DNA from: Clitopilus passeckerianus
Lineage: Eukaryota > Basidiomycota > Agaricomycetes > Agaricales > Entolomataceae
Length of the DNA stretch: 64,000 nucleotides
NCBI GenBank assembly: GCA_944990035.1
Contig: CALYLX010000001.1
Span: forward strand, 1-64,000
Direction: 5' to 3'
Shown: positions 1 through 12,010 of the stretch, in pieces
Layout: each line of letters opens with the position of its first letter
Numbering within the stretch: position 1 is the first letter of the stretch
The notes under the pieces: model-generated
What the model saw: only the letters and a program-made list of their open reading frames with translations
Database searches by the model: none
Told to the model about the DNA's origin: nothing
Program-made: the position numbers and the translations under genes

Positions 1-2983
1 ATACCCTCATCAATGCGCTCTTTCAGTGTTTGCCTCTCGACGAACTCCTGCAAGGCAGACGTCAGTAGAATTCACCACATTATTGAAGATCAACCCACCA
101 TCTGAATGTATAGCGTCCGCGGTGCAGGCGGTGGTGGCGGAGCTCTCGGCGTAGCCAACGGCTCAAACGCGGTCATCAACCCCATCCCATCCTCCTCCGT
201 TGCACTTCCATCTGAACCACTCGACCCATCCCCAGACGAACTCGCGCCGAAGTGGATGGGAACGAACTCTTGGAAGAGGACCTGGTATGGTCATCGAAAT
301 CGTCGAAGTTGATCGAGATACCTGCTCCATTCTGCGGGAGATATTGCTCAGAAGGCGTGTTGCTCGGGAACTGACACCGTCCGTAGTGGCATCGTCTGCG
401 TCAGATTCGTCTGAAGCAGCGATGTATCCTGTGTCGTTGGAGCTTTCAACCCAGGTGGTGAAGTATCTGACGATGAAGCGGTGGTTGAGCCTGCTCAGTG
501 CAGTGACCTCGCGGAAAATCTTGGTATCGCTTCCTGCTTTCTTCAGACGGACTTTCTTCACTATAGGCAATGAATGTCAGTGACTATATGCGCCAAAGTA
601 AACAAGAGAACAAACCTGCGTATATTCTCCCGTCAATCCTATTTCTGGCTTTGACGACAGATCCAAAGGCGCCCTTGCCCTGAAAGGATCTTCAGTTTCT
701 GTGTATGTGTCAGAAGCTGGAGACACTAACCAAAGTTCAAGCTCCTCCCAATCTTCCTTCCACCGACTGCTAGCAGTCGACTGTCGGGAAAATAGGACAC
801 AGCAGTCGATTCTGGCGAACCTTGAGCAAAGATTCTGGGGGAACGTGGTGTCGCTCCGTTGATTATGATTGCAGAGGAGGTCGACCTGGTGGTGCTGCTT
901 CCATTGCTAAGGCCGCTCTTGCTACCATTCGGCGTGGAGTGAGCTCTCCGAAAGGCTGGCCAAGAGTGACAGGCAGGAGATTTGGTTCTTCTTGGTTGGG
1001 AAGATCATGCTGACGGCCATACGAGCGATTGTTGACGAGATATTGGCTAGTTGTGAATACGTAAGTCAAGGAGGGTTGGAGTTGAGTAACAGGAGAAGGC
1101 GTACAAGATTCAATTGCCTCGTGAACATTATTGTATTGCTCGGTGACGTGCAATCCGAGTAGCATCTGCAATAGCACAATGCCAACTGAGTGGATGTCGC
1201 GCTGGCGGGTATATAACAGCGATGATTCATTCTTCACATCTCTCCACAACCTAAAACGCCAGATGAGCAAGGTCCTCCAGAGTATGTAGAGCAGCAAACA
1301 TACCATGCGTCAGACACCTGCGGCTCCTCCGGCGCTGGAGCAATGTCGTCTCTGAACGGATTAGACCGGTGCAGATCCAGCAGCCTCGTTATATAACCAA
1401 CTCGGCCCAACTTGATCTGCTTCGTTTGACCTGGGCGATCGCTAGTGGTCGCTAGCCCGATGCAACGGGCAGTGATACCTAAAGAAGCGTGAGCTACATA
1501 GTCATGGGGCAAATAATGGATACGAACCTCGGTGAACCAAATCACCCGCATGAATAGCATTGAGCCCACTGAGAATCTGGCCGAGATAGTCCTGGAATAA
1601 CGCGCATATAAGCACATAACTTGACGAAAACAGTTCAACAAGACCTACCCTTGCTCGATCCTCCCTCAAGAACTCGCAATCCTCCAAAACGTCCTGCAAC
1701 GTCAACGACGGAGTCGGTTCTGATAGAATCATGAGTTGAGATGGGCCATTGGAGTGGGGCTGCGTCAATTTGACCGCATATACGCTGGTGAGATTCGAGT
1801 CTCTGATGGTGGTGAGGCGCTGGATTTCGGTTTCCAGTTGCTTGAGCTTTTGCGGCCTGGAGATGACAGTCAGTGAAAATATTGGCATATATGCGGGCGA
1901 GGACACATACCTTGATGAGTGGAGTAATAGGACGAGTGGAAGTTGACGACGAAGAGTTCGAGAGGGAGAGAGGCGTTAATGTCGTCGCATACAGGGTCTG
2001 CCATGTAGATTGTGCCCAAGCATTCTGTACGAACATTCAGCAAGGGTTGATTAAGCGAAGGAGGAAACGAACCTTGGCGGGGGTGGAATAGCTTCACTGT
2101 GTTGAACGACACTCCGTTCACCTTGATTTCAGTTCCAAATGACTCTGTCATTGTGTCGTTGGAGAATGGTGTCTCCGTTGCCTCAGAGTTAGCTCTCTTG
2201 CGAGCACGATACTGCTGCTCCCTTGCAGCAAGTTGGCGCATAGCTTCCTCCTCGAACTTTTCTTGTCGTTGAGCAGCAATTCTGGCAGCTTGTTCCGCTT
2301 CTTCTTCCTCTCGCTGCTTGCGCGCCTGAGATGATTATCAGTATGGAGACATACGTGGCGCAGTCGTGGACAAGTAAACGCACTCGTTCTTCATCTATTG
2401 CTCGTTGGTTCATCTCAAGTGCCAGGGAACCAGGTCCTTCGGCCTTTGGCTTGATACGTCGCTCCATCCAGTCTTGACAGTAATCGACGATCTAGATCGA
2501 ACGTGGTGAGCAAAGTGAAGAAGTAGAGTAGTACGTTGCATACCTGGAAGACCATTTCTGCGCCCTTGTTCTTCTGGGCCTCGGCGGTGATATTGTGAGA
2601 GAGGGTGTTTACTTGGTCATTAGTTAAGCCTTCGATAGGTTTCGAAATCGTGAATATAGGGCATGCGAGGGTCGGGTAAGTCTTTGGGAATCTGGGCACG
2701 AGGCGTTCGTCAGGGAGGGGTGTGGTTGATGCAATGAAGGAACGGGCTTACTTTACGTTGAGATGAAAGCTGATCTTATCTTGCACAGGGTGAACCACCC
2801 GGATGGTAAATTCTGGCAGACGGGCAGCACTCTGTGAAACACGAGTTCAGAAAAACTTCAAATGAGGATATTCGGACCACGTACCGCCCATGCCGTCGGT
2901 GTAGGGGCATCGAAAAAGTTTCCTTCATAGATAGACTTTAAAGCAGTTATTTCCTGCTCTTGTTGTTCTTGCGTAGAGTCCAT
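1..2983 (-). CDS. GCN2: GCN2-like eIF2alpha kinase, N-terminal part (truncated by window edge)
   Basis: The start codon is at 2981-2983; the first residues (MDSTQEQQEQEITALKSIYE) are a typical RWD-domain opening, the domain by which GCN2 binds GCN1. The RWD spans about residues 1-130. A charged Glu/Arg/Gln-rich helix follows (about 2190-2450), then a degenerate kinase-like domain (about 1230-1900), then the N-lobe of the true kinase near 400-570 (VKKVRLKK, then REVTALSRLNHRFIVRYFTTWVE). An acidic/Ser-rich kinase insert leads to the strand reading TLYIQM, then EFVERQTLKERIDEG at the very edge. The catalytic loop and HisRS-like domain lie outside the window. GCN2 senses uncharged tRNA and phosphorylates eIF2alpha in amino-acid starvation. 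About eight short introns are present. Within the insert, near 250-262, the reading frame must shift by one base to reach the conserved segment. Family assignment is firm; exon borders are approximate. Confidence 0.85.
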
Positions 2984-4228
2984 TGAAGCCTAAGGTGCCC
3001 TAGGCCAGTAGCATTCGAGGACTAAAGATGTATGTTGTTGGTGGTCACTTTTAGAGTTCGACGGTGCGTTCTTGTCAAATTTTACAAGAATAATTAAAAA
3101 CCGATGGTAGGGTCCGGTTTTCGAAATTGGATGGCCAAAGAGGTTTATGTTATGAACAAACGTGCTTGAGAAGGAGGGCCCTTTGGACCTCGGCAGCTCA
3201 AGCCTCCATGGCGCGGACGTCGATCGTTACAATGTCGTTGTGAATGTGGTTTGAGGAAAAGAGCCAAAGCGCCTGAACTGGCAAAACCCAAGTATGGAGT
3301 AACAGGCAGGCACCCCCATCAAGGAACGTGGTTGTTGCCCCGATAAACCCTAACCTCAATCTATGGCTAAGCATTGGCCTCTCCCTTTGTTCTTGCCTGC
3401 CCTTTAGCCTTTGCAACTCAATTGAAGTCTTTTCATGCCTCGAGGGCCTATGCTAACTGCGCAAATGTTCACTTCTACAAGAAGATCCCCAGAACTCTCA
3501 GTCACCTGGTGCCAAAGCGAGGCTCAGGGCTGGTGCTTCGCTGGAACGCTTGGGCTCTCGCGTCTTCTTGCAGCATGTGCACTCGACCCATCCTCAGTCG
3601 TCTATCAATTCTTGCAGCGCTACCAAGTACAGCCTGACGTGGCCAGACGTGGACACGCTGACAACGTGTAATAGAAACGCCATGATGAAACCCACAGAAA
3701 TCCAGAACATACTCGAAGTTTGTGTTTGTATGAAGATTGATGATGTGTGTACCTTCCCAGTCCTAACTCCTTGCAGAGTGCAACGTCTCTGTACGCTGGG
3801 CCTCTTGACTTTTCAAGGATTGACTGTCAAGGTAGCTGCAAAGCTTGATTCTTTCGTTATCTAGCTCAGAAGGCTGATAACAAGAGCCCGAGTATTTCCG
3901 ACACCGAAGAAATCTTCAGCATGTGCCAACGGCGCTGCGAGATAGGCACGAGGTGGTATCACGAGAACTTCCTGTATATGTGGAAGGTACATGTCGATCG
4001 ACAGCTTCTTTACGGTGACGCCTCTATATCCTGGGGTAGGGCCAAGGGCCAGTGTAGCTTCAATGCTCTTCCGAAATATTGAGGACGCATATGCCTGAAT
4101 CGAGCAGTGTTTAAACAAGTTAGAGTCCGAGTAATAATTAGCCCCAGATATTACAGGTGTACGATACAATTTAGACATAATTTACAAAGCCCCAGTCATT
4201 AGTCCTTGATTTATCCCTACAGATTCCC
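2984..4228. other. Intergenic region, no supported gene
   Basis: This stretch lies upstream of the GCN2-like gene and downstream of P450 no. 1. It holds only short open frames (for example 3374-3637 and 3550-3864 on the plus strand, 3861-4178 on the minus strand) with no recognisable domain, signal peptide or convincing splice pattern. The first few hundred bases below 3300 should contain the promoter and 5' leader of the GCN2-like gene. Confidence 0.5.
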
Positions 4229-6800
4229 CTAACCCTCGATGGGCTTCACAAGTAATGGCATTCCTTTCGACTCCTCTACAACATACCCCTTCTCCGTAGC
4301 TCTTGTAGTTTGCACAGAAGGCGAGATAATCTGCGACAAGTTCCACACAATCTTATCTTCCGTCTCCCCAAACTCAAATCTCGTCAGCAGAACCGAAAGA
4401 AGAATCTCTACAAAAGACACCGGACAATCATCAGCCATCCCACGTCATCGAAACATCTCAGAATTGCAATAACTTACTCATCTCGACCTGGGCGAATTTC
4501 CAACCGCTATATCAGGAAGATCTCTAGGTCAGAAGACAGGATCATGAGACCAGAAAATCAATGGGCGCTTACATGCATGCTCTGCCACCACCCAAAAACG
4601 ACATCCTGGAGAAAGAAGATTCATTGTGTTAGATCACGATCGAGGCCAGTATGGACGAGTTGAGTGGATGACTTACATTCCGGAATAGATCCCAGGCAAC
4701 CTTGTGGTTGTCGATTCGGACCGAGAGGGCGAGGTTGGTTGTTGTTCAGGATCCGAATGTAACCACCTCTCCGGCTTCCACTGTTTCGCGTCCGGTCCCC
4801 AGACTGATTCTAGCCGGTTGCTGGATGCGATTCCGACGAACAGCGTGGTACCAACTGGAATGGTGACGTGATGTGTAGACAAGCCCGAGTCGTCGGAAGG
4901 GTCTGTGTATGGGATCGTTCGTTCCTTTACAGCACTAAAAGATTGAAAAGACAAGGCATCAGCATCAGGTGTATGTCGAAATACGAGCGAGAAGAAAATT
5001 TCGAGGGTTGACAACGGGAGGTGTCCGGAGTGTCAATGAAGGAAAGAACGAGATCCCGAATGGCATATGACCTTCCCGAAAAGGAGAAGAGGAAGGCGTG
5101 CACGTACGTCCGGCGAACGAAAGGGACCGGCGGGAACCTGCAAACAGCGACGTCCATATGTGAGCACACCACTTGCGTACACATAAGTACAGCTTCATTG
5201 TACTCACAATCTTAGCGTTTCCTTGATGACAGCATCGAGCACAGGAAGCTTCATCACCTCCTCGTATCCTAACCACTCTTCGTCGTTGGTCGTATTGGTA
5301 GGAGATCCGGCCCGTTTCAGCCGTAGAGCCTCCCGGATTTCGTTCGGACTTGCGACTGGATCTCTGGATGCCTAGAGAGCATGAAGAGAATGCGTGAGAG
5401 GGCGGACGATGTGGTATCTTGAGCTCCGAAGATGAGGACACTGGTAAATGGATCAGTTATTGTATATGAAATGGAAAATAAAGTGACCGTACGTCATTTG
5501 GCCTGTCAGCTCGTCCTCGCTGAGCTTTTTGCCATCAACGGCCCGTTCATTTTCGCGCACTAAATGAATGGATTAGTATCGAATTTCCAAATGCCTTGAA
5601 GTGGGAGGCTCACGTAGGAGGCTGATGACATCCTTGGCTTTATCGCTAAAGCTGTTGAGGTCACCCTGCTTCGCGATCTCTTCCCGTTTCTGCTGTAGTA
5701 TTTCCTGCGCAGTTTTGTGCATTACATCTGAAATATACTTGACCTTCTGCACAGCAGAATTTGGTGTCCATTCAACCAGCTTCCTTCGGAACCAAGCGGG
5801 TCCGAGGGAAATTAGGAATGGAGCGAACTGCCTGGCAATAGCGAGGCGGAAGAGGGTTGGTCTACGAATGAGGAATCAAGGTATGAGTCATTGTCGGGTT
5901 TTGTCAGAGCATCGGAGGAGAGATGACTCACATAAGCTCCTTGACCGCAGATGTGTACGGATTATTGTGCGCCGTATCTAGCGGATCGAACGAGTAGCCA
6001 AGCACGGTCTGGCCCACCATTTCGAGTGCCACTCTTGACATCCATTCTGACATGTCCAAGACACCTGCACCATCGGATTCTTTGACAGTGCGGTCGGCCG
6101 TCTGTTGCTCCAGCACCCCTGCAAGCTAGAATTTAGTCCAGTATCAGCACAGGTCAAGACGTGCAGAGTAAGAAATTACCTACTTTTGATGCGACTTTGT
6201 ACATCGTTGGAGCGAGTTGTCGGAGCTGGGACACGGAAAAGACGGGGTTGACGATTTTCCGCTGACGTTTGTGTTGTTCGCCTGAAGAAATTGGTGAGCA
6301 TACCGCGGAAGAATCGGCGTAGAATACTTACCAATTGTCGACACTAACCCAGGGCCGAATATGATTCTGTTATTTCTGTGGGGAAAATTCGTCAGGATTT
6401 GCCTTTCGAGTAGAGCTGAGGAAATTTACTCTGTAAATACGGCGGTCTCTTCAAATCCATCTTGATCCTTGACGATTATACTTTGAAGAGCCTTTGGGTC
6501 GGAAACATAGAGTTGCTCATCCTTGAACCGGTTGTTAGCAGTTACCGCAAGCCGAGAAAATCGAACACATACCCCGAAGAACCCGTAGACCTTCGCAACT
6601 CCACCAAACCGTTCCGCGATTTCGAGGTGGAATGGGAATCCTTTAGCGGTGAATAGTTGGGACAGGTTTCCAGTAAACCAAGACACTGGAGGTGGCCCAG
6701 GAATATTAGGAAAGCGAGAGCGAGTAGTAAGACGTTTGATGACGGCCCAGGAGACGATGGATAGAAGAGCGTAGACGGGTATAGTCTGAGCAAGGTCCAT
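4229..6800 (-). CDS. Cytochrome P450 monooxygenase no. 1 (with an apparent frameshift)
   Basis: A membrane-anchored microsomal P450 of about 550 residues in some nine exons. The start at 6798-6800 gives an N-terminal hydrophobic anchor (MDLAQTIPVYALLSIVSWAV) followed by the proline-rich hinge IPGPPP. Further on are the I-helix GAQDTTSS (about 5430), the ExxR motif ETLR (about 5220), a PERW motif (about 4765) and the heme loop FLGGGRACIG, whose Cys ligates the heme iron. An intron (4507-4572) splits the heme loop inside the Ile codon. The C-terminus ends VKPIEG at 4229. P450s of this type oxidise hydrophobic substrates using electrons from P450 reductase at the ER; the substrate cannot be predicted. 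After the I-helix exon reads SRHPEIQSQVR the frame hits a stop, and the continuation (EIREALRLKR) lies one base away at about 5339-5347, so this copy is either damaged or carries a sequence error. Confidence 0.88.
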
Positions 6801-6863
6801 AGTGGAGTGAGTCACGGTGTGATACCCAGCCAAAAAATGGGAGAGTACGATGGAATGAATCAC

Positions 6864-6871
6864 CTTATATA
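6864..6871 (-). promoter_or_regulatory. Probable TATA box of P450 no. 1
   Basis: On the minus strand the sequence reads TATATAAG, 64 bp upstream of the P450 start codon at 6800. That spacing fits a fungal TATA element with a short 5' leader. Confidence 0.4.
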
Positions 6872-7745
6872 TGTAATACAGCCCTTCAACAACTTTCACA
6901 TGCGCAGCACCTATGTCTTTACTACAGTCCATCGCAATCTTGTCTCCGTGCATTGGTTGTGGCGGAGTCATTAGGAATCAATTAGCGACCGAGCAGTTGT
7001 GGCCCGAGCGAATGGTCGTGAAGTAAGGCACTACGCTTATCGCTCCAAGAGACGACAAAGTTGTTACACACGGATCACCTTTGATTGAGGATGTGTCGGG
7101 TGTCGGTGCTGAAAAGATTGCAGAATGAATATCCTTCAGCGTCCCTCGCCGATCGTGATCTACAGGTCCTTCACCGTGGGGTTTCGTAGGTCCAGGACAA
7201 CATATTACGCCTCAGCTCGGCAATATACCGAGTAGCCCGTAACTGTGTTCACCGAGATTACAGAGATCTCGCAACTTGCGATTGCGAACAACCAGTACAT
7301 GAGATACCAACGCATTGTGATGTCATCAACAAGTCATCAAAGCGCTTGTGTCCGACACTGAGAGGGCTGGAAATAAACCATGAGCATCTGCTCAGGGTAT
7401 GGATACTGGGCTGTTACCGTCGGATCGATTTTATGGAGATGTTGATCAGAAAGTCAGCACGTGGAAGAGAATGCAGTCCGAATCTAGGCGCCCAAGCGAC
7501 CGCCCGTCAAAGTTGTTGAAATGCTGCGTGCACCGAGTCAGAGGAACCGCTCAGTCCAATAGCAAAAGAATTATATTCTGGAATCTTTGGGTGGCTTGAC
7601 TGCGAGAATACTATTCACTTGTTGAGGCGTTGAGGGCAGTGCGAACTCAGACGAATATCTGACTCCAGTTTCACGTTGAACCGAGGAAATAAGCTAAGTG
7701 TACAAACTTACATCCGACCAGGGTAACCTGGAGGATGAGCATCCC
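6872..7745. other. Intergenic region, nothing recognised
   Basis: Upstream region of P450 no. 1. A few short open frames (the longest, 7399-7599 on the plus strand, is 66 codons) show no domain or repeat. No tRNA-like or transposon-like structure was seen. Confidence 0.4.
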
Positions 7746-7749
7746 TTAA

Positions 7750-8307
7750 TCGTGGAGAGTATCACCTGAGCGAAACAAAGCGAGATAGGAGGGCGCTAAA
7801 TCGGCGCCGTTTTGCCGCCAGTAGGATGTCGATGACATCGATAGGAATCTGCAGGGATCGCTTGAATTGTGGCAGACAGGGTCACTCAACTGAGAGGGTA
7901 TAGTCACCAGCAGGTTCGCCATTAACAAGGCGGTGTCAAGCCACGAAAGATTAGATGCAGGGTCACCGTATGTTATGGGAATAACCGACAGGGAACATTC
8001 AACCTGTCTTCTTCATTTGGGTCCTTCAAGGACGCTGAAGGGTCATATGCCACACAAGCCTGGACACTTGCAATTGAAGAGTGGCTGATCATCAGATACG
8101 AATACTTTCTGTATATTTGTCGTTTATTCTTGGTTTGTACACTGGAAATTGTGGTCATTCTTGACGACAAAGCGGCCCGTTAAGGACTTACTTGGCCGGC
8201 TTTCCAAGGATATCCGTCATTCCCGTTGTTATCCTGAGAAAAGAGGCCTCAGTTGCCCTATTGAATTCCAAGAGATTGGCCTGAGTTATGGTTCTGAGTT
8301 GAGGCAT
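7750..8307 (-). CDS. Possible small spliced gene, function unknown
   Basis: From an ATG at 8305-8307 a frame beginning MPQLRTITQANLLEFNRATE runs to LGKPAK. It meets a good donor (GTAAGT, minus strand), and a branch-like segment and ATACAG acceptor lie about 80 bases on. The next exon reads KYSYLMISHSSIASVQAC and on to DPNEEDRLNVPCR, where a further donor-like GTTGAA occurs. A third open stretch down to about 7750 could be the last exon. The exons join in frame and codon use looks coding, but I do not recognise a family. It sits head-to-head with the 8610 gene, with about 300 bp of shared upstream DNA. It could also be a decayed gene. Confidence 0.3.
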
Positions 8308-8609
8308 GGCCGCTGCTGACCGCAACACGAGGCAATTTTGGCACTGCCACCGATCCACAAATTTGCTGAACGCAACCACCACCTCCTCACATTCTATCGC
8401 ATTTGGGACTCATCTGGGACTCTCAGACCACCAATATCGGTAATTGGGGGTGCAGTAGCGACTACTTGGTACTGCTTGGTCAAAATTGGGTGCAAAAAGC
8501 CCTGGTCTTCAACTCCAACTCAACATTCTCAGGCGTATATAGAACAGCCTCAACTTGAAAATTTGCGCCATCCTCTCGTCTTGATCTACGGTAGAATTGT
8601 CTGTCCCGT

Positions 8610-9667
8610 ATGGCTGCCCCCCGAATCAATCTTGGCTTTCAAAAAGCATCCGTCCACTTTGATTCTGGCTCAGAATCGGACTCTGACGGGCCCGAGTCCG
8701 TCCCGCTCTCACAGGCGAAACGACATGCAAAGGAATTCGAGACCTCCGTCGCTAGTACGCTTGCCAAGAGAAAAGAGGACAAGCGCGAGCAAAATCGGAG
8801 GCGGGATGAACGGCTGAAGGCTCAAGCAGAAGAACGAAAACTCCGGGAGGAGGTGGAGCTGGATGATGAAGACGAGGAGGACGGAAGTCAAGACAGTGAC
8901 CTTGACAGTAGGAGTGGAGAAGACGTTGACGAAGAACATGACGATGAAGGAGTTGAGGAAGACAGTGACAAAGATGAAGAGTTTGCCGGAGTCCATGCTG
9001 CATCGAGTGATGCTGAGGCAGAGGACGATCAAGGAGCCGTGTCATCAGAGGAGGACGATAATGCCCTTGGAGAAAGTGCCAGTCCGAAGCAACCGAAATC
9101 AAACCCAAAGCATCTCCCAGACCACCTATTCACCACCGCATTTGCCCAAACTCAGCCCACCGCCGAATCCTTCAAGACGGCCAAGCGGAAGGTTTCTGAT
9201 AGTGATGACGAACTGTCTTCGAAACGCAGGAGAAAACGTAAGAATGCTGCACATAAAGATATTTCAATTGGGTGCGTTGTACTTTTTCCTGTTTCAACTA
9301 CGCCCAATTCTGAGCCTTGTTGTATTTTGCCCTGATGTTTAGATCCCGAACTTTCCGATCGGTCACAGAAGCTTCAACAACGGGTGCTCGGCCTGGTGGT
9401 GCATCTAGGCTTCTACCCCGGCGAAGGCGCGTCAGTTTGTCGATAGAAGCTTGGCGTTGAAAGCTGCACCCCCGGTGGTCACCGTATCTGGGCCCTCAAA
9501 GCCACCGAATCGGAATGACCGTGCACGGAGCTGGCAACGGCGACCTGGTATGTTGTTTTCTTATTTGGCTGGCTACAACTTGTGCTAACCCTCATTCTAC
9601 AGTAAATATTGGTGTCCTGCGGCCGTCAATACACGGGCCTGCGGCAAGTTTCGTTAGAAGTGGTTGA
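8610..9667 (+). CDS. Acidic, highly charged nuclear-type protein, function unknown
   Basis: I read four exons: 8610-9271, 9343-9361, 9409-9547 and 9603-9667, giving 294 residues. The first 60 residues are followed by a Lys/Arg/Glu coiled-coil-like helix (about 35-80), then a long Asp/Glu/Ser-rich acidic stretch (about 80-155), a Lys/Arg cluster resembling a nuclear localisation signal (KRRRKRK, about 205) and a short C-terminal block that looks conserved in type: RTFRS, then RQFVDRSLALK, RSWQRRP and NIGVLRPSIHGPAASFVRSG. The 47-base second intron (9362-9408) is inferred because only its removal joins RTFRS to the RQFVDRSLALK frame and avoids stops. The composition resembles nucleolar ribosome-assembly factors, but that is inference only. 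It converges with CHK1 downstream, 276 bp apart. Confidence 0.65.
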
Positions 9668-9943
9668 TATCATATGATTTATAGGACCCATGTACCGCTG
9701 TATCTGTAATGCATTCGCTTTCTCCTCACTTTTCGGGGGAGGATCGATAAACCCCGCCACCGGCACTGAGGATAACACCTGACAATACCAACGAAAAAGT
9801 GCTGGCATGCTTACTCTCAACGTCATATTCTCTTCATATTCGGAGTTTTTCATATTACGTATTATGGCTGGATGAAAAATATCTATCAGTAATTTGAAGT
9901 TGGTGTATTCTTTGGCTCTGTCCTGCCCTGCCCATGCATAGGC

Positions 9944-12010
9944 TTAGGTCTTGCGCAAGACATAAGGCGACACCCCTTGAGATACGATGAGCGCCTTCCA
10001 TAACTGCCTCCAAGAGATCGGGTTTCCCTGTTGTGAGCAAGATCCTCAGCATCACATCTCCAAGCTCTCAACACACCAAAACACGTACCACGTCCCGTAT
10101 CATAACACAAAAGCTCCCATGCATCGGACCTTGGGTGAACTTCTCCACCTGTACCCACCCTTTAAACATGACCTTCTTCGCATCATACCCACCAATCCTC
10201 ATCCTCAACATAGGCTCCCTCTCCCGCCTCTCGCGGTCGATGATATCTTCCATCTCGTCCGGTAGCCGGGTCTCAGCTGCGGGAGGGACGTGGACGGGTG
10301 CGTGCTTGCATCGGACATTCATGCCTTCTAAGCTGGCTTGGATGAGAGGTATGAGCTGGGCTGCGGGGATGGAGGTGTAGAAGCGGGTGAGGTGGGGTAT
10401 GTATCGTTGTCCGGATTGGGTTTGCGTCTGGGAAAGGATATGTCAGGACTTCACGTATTGAAGGTGTGGAAATAGGTGATAGGAGGACGTACGAAGAGTT
10501 GGAGTTGTTGCGTGAACTGAGACTGTTGGAGATGGCTTGATGGTGGTGCGGAAGCCATCATCTCGTCTTCGTCACCGTCGTTTTGTTGCATAGTCCTGCA
10601 GCAAAAGATCGTCTGGTGTCAGCCCCTACCATGTCGTATCGCTCGTCCGGTACTTACTCGTCCATATCCATAGGAGCAGCAGCGAGCTCGAGATCGCCCG
10701 TCGCCCGAAGCGACTGGGTCAGATGCTCGGCTAACGCTGTTGGACCTTGCGCTGCGATTGTGTCTGGTCTGGACAAGTGATAAGCTCATTGAGTAAGGAT
10801 GTACGAAATACAGTACGTACTGCGTGAACCATGGGTGCTGGTGCACTTGCTCAAGTGTCAAGCGATCTCGAGGCTCAATGGTCAACATGCCAGTAACAAG
10901 CGCTGGAGGAAGCAATGAGCGATAGCCTAGAATATGGTTCATGATCTTACAAAGAGCTTCTGAGCTAAAATCTGACCACGGATGGTCGTTGATAAAGTCA
11001 CCAGAGACGTATCTTCTATATTCGATACTGTGTTTCGTTGGTTGATCCCATGGTGTATCTACAAGTCGGATCGTCAGCAAGGGGAAACTAGCTCATAGAT
11101 ATGGATGTACTTACTACCCGCAAGTAAGGTGAAGAGTATGACACCCATACCCCATACATCAATCGGTTCGGCGTAGTAAGGTTGGTCAGAGTTTAGCTAG
11201 CAAGATAGTGAGAAATAAAATATTGCTCAGCGAACGTGGGTGGCATACCTCTGGCGCAACGTAAGGTAAGCTGCCACACCGCTCTGAGAGTTGCCTTGTT
11301 CGTCCGGTCTCCTTGAGCCTGAAGACGGCACTGAGCCCGAAGTCCGTAATCTTCAGCAACCCAGTGATATCTAGGAGCAGATTTTCTGGCTTCAAATCTC
11401 TATGGCAGACACCCTGATCATGAATGTATTGCATTCCTTTTACCAGCTGCGAGAAGTAATGGTGCGCCAGTTGATCGGAGACCCCTACGTCAGGAGCTGC
11501 AGTAAACGATCAGTCAGTCAACCTTTGATTTGATGACAGTTGTAGAGACACTGCCTACCGATTTTGTCGAATAGGTCACCTCCAGCCGCGAGCTCCATGA
11601 GCATGTATATCCCAGGAGGATGCAGATGCGCATGCTTGAGTTCTACTACAGCCGCGTTGATGAAGTTGAGCACGTTTTTGTGCTTCAAAGCAGCGTGTAT
11701 CCGCATTTCCTTCTCAACAGCTTTCCTTTCGTTCGGCGTCGTCTTTTCCGTGAAAGGAAGAAATTTGCATGCTGCGACTTCATGGGCTTTGTGATCAACT
11801 GCCCGAAATACGCTTAAAATCCCAAATGCCTGACATGTCAGAGTCTTCGCTGGCAACCTCAAAGGATCTTTGTGGTGACTCACGTGGAGAATCCTCCACC
11901 TCCAATTTTCTGCACTAGCTGAAAGCCTGCGTGCGCATTATTAGCTACATTTCTACCCAGAGTTTGTATCAGGACTCGCCTACGACTATCGGGTATTTGG
12001 GTCCTGACAT
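9944..12010 (-). CDS. CHK1: Checkpoint Ser/Thr kinase CHK1
   Basis: A DNA-damage checkpoint kinase. The start at 12008-12010 gives [10 protein letters not shown], then a glycine-rich loop (KIGGGGFS) in the next exon. The N-lobe continues with ACKFLPF (the ATP-binding Lys), and the alphaC helix region reads [18 protein letters not shown]. The hinge ends in [13 protein letters not shown], a run typical of CHK1 (about 11560). The catalytic loop [11 protein letters not shown] and the DFGLSAVF segment lie at about 11340-11400, and SLPYVAPE marks the activation-segment end. After the kinase domain a low-complexity region near 10580-10780 precedes a C-terminal KA1-like regulatory domain ([10 protein letters not shown], then FCVMIRDV; last exon [20 protein letters not shown] to a stop at 9944). 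CHK1 is activated by ATR and blocks mitotic entry by acting on CDC25 and WEE1. All catalytic motifs are intact. At least eight introns are present. Confidence 0.9.

Noticed and set aside
3374..3864. Overlapping plus-strand frames of 78-104 codons
   Set aside because: No family, no plausible introns, frames overlap each other; treated as chance open frames.
3861..4178. 105-codon minus-strand open frame downstream of P450 no. 1
   Set aside because: No domain and no promoter-like context; could be a fragment but cannot be supported.
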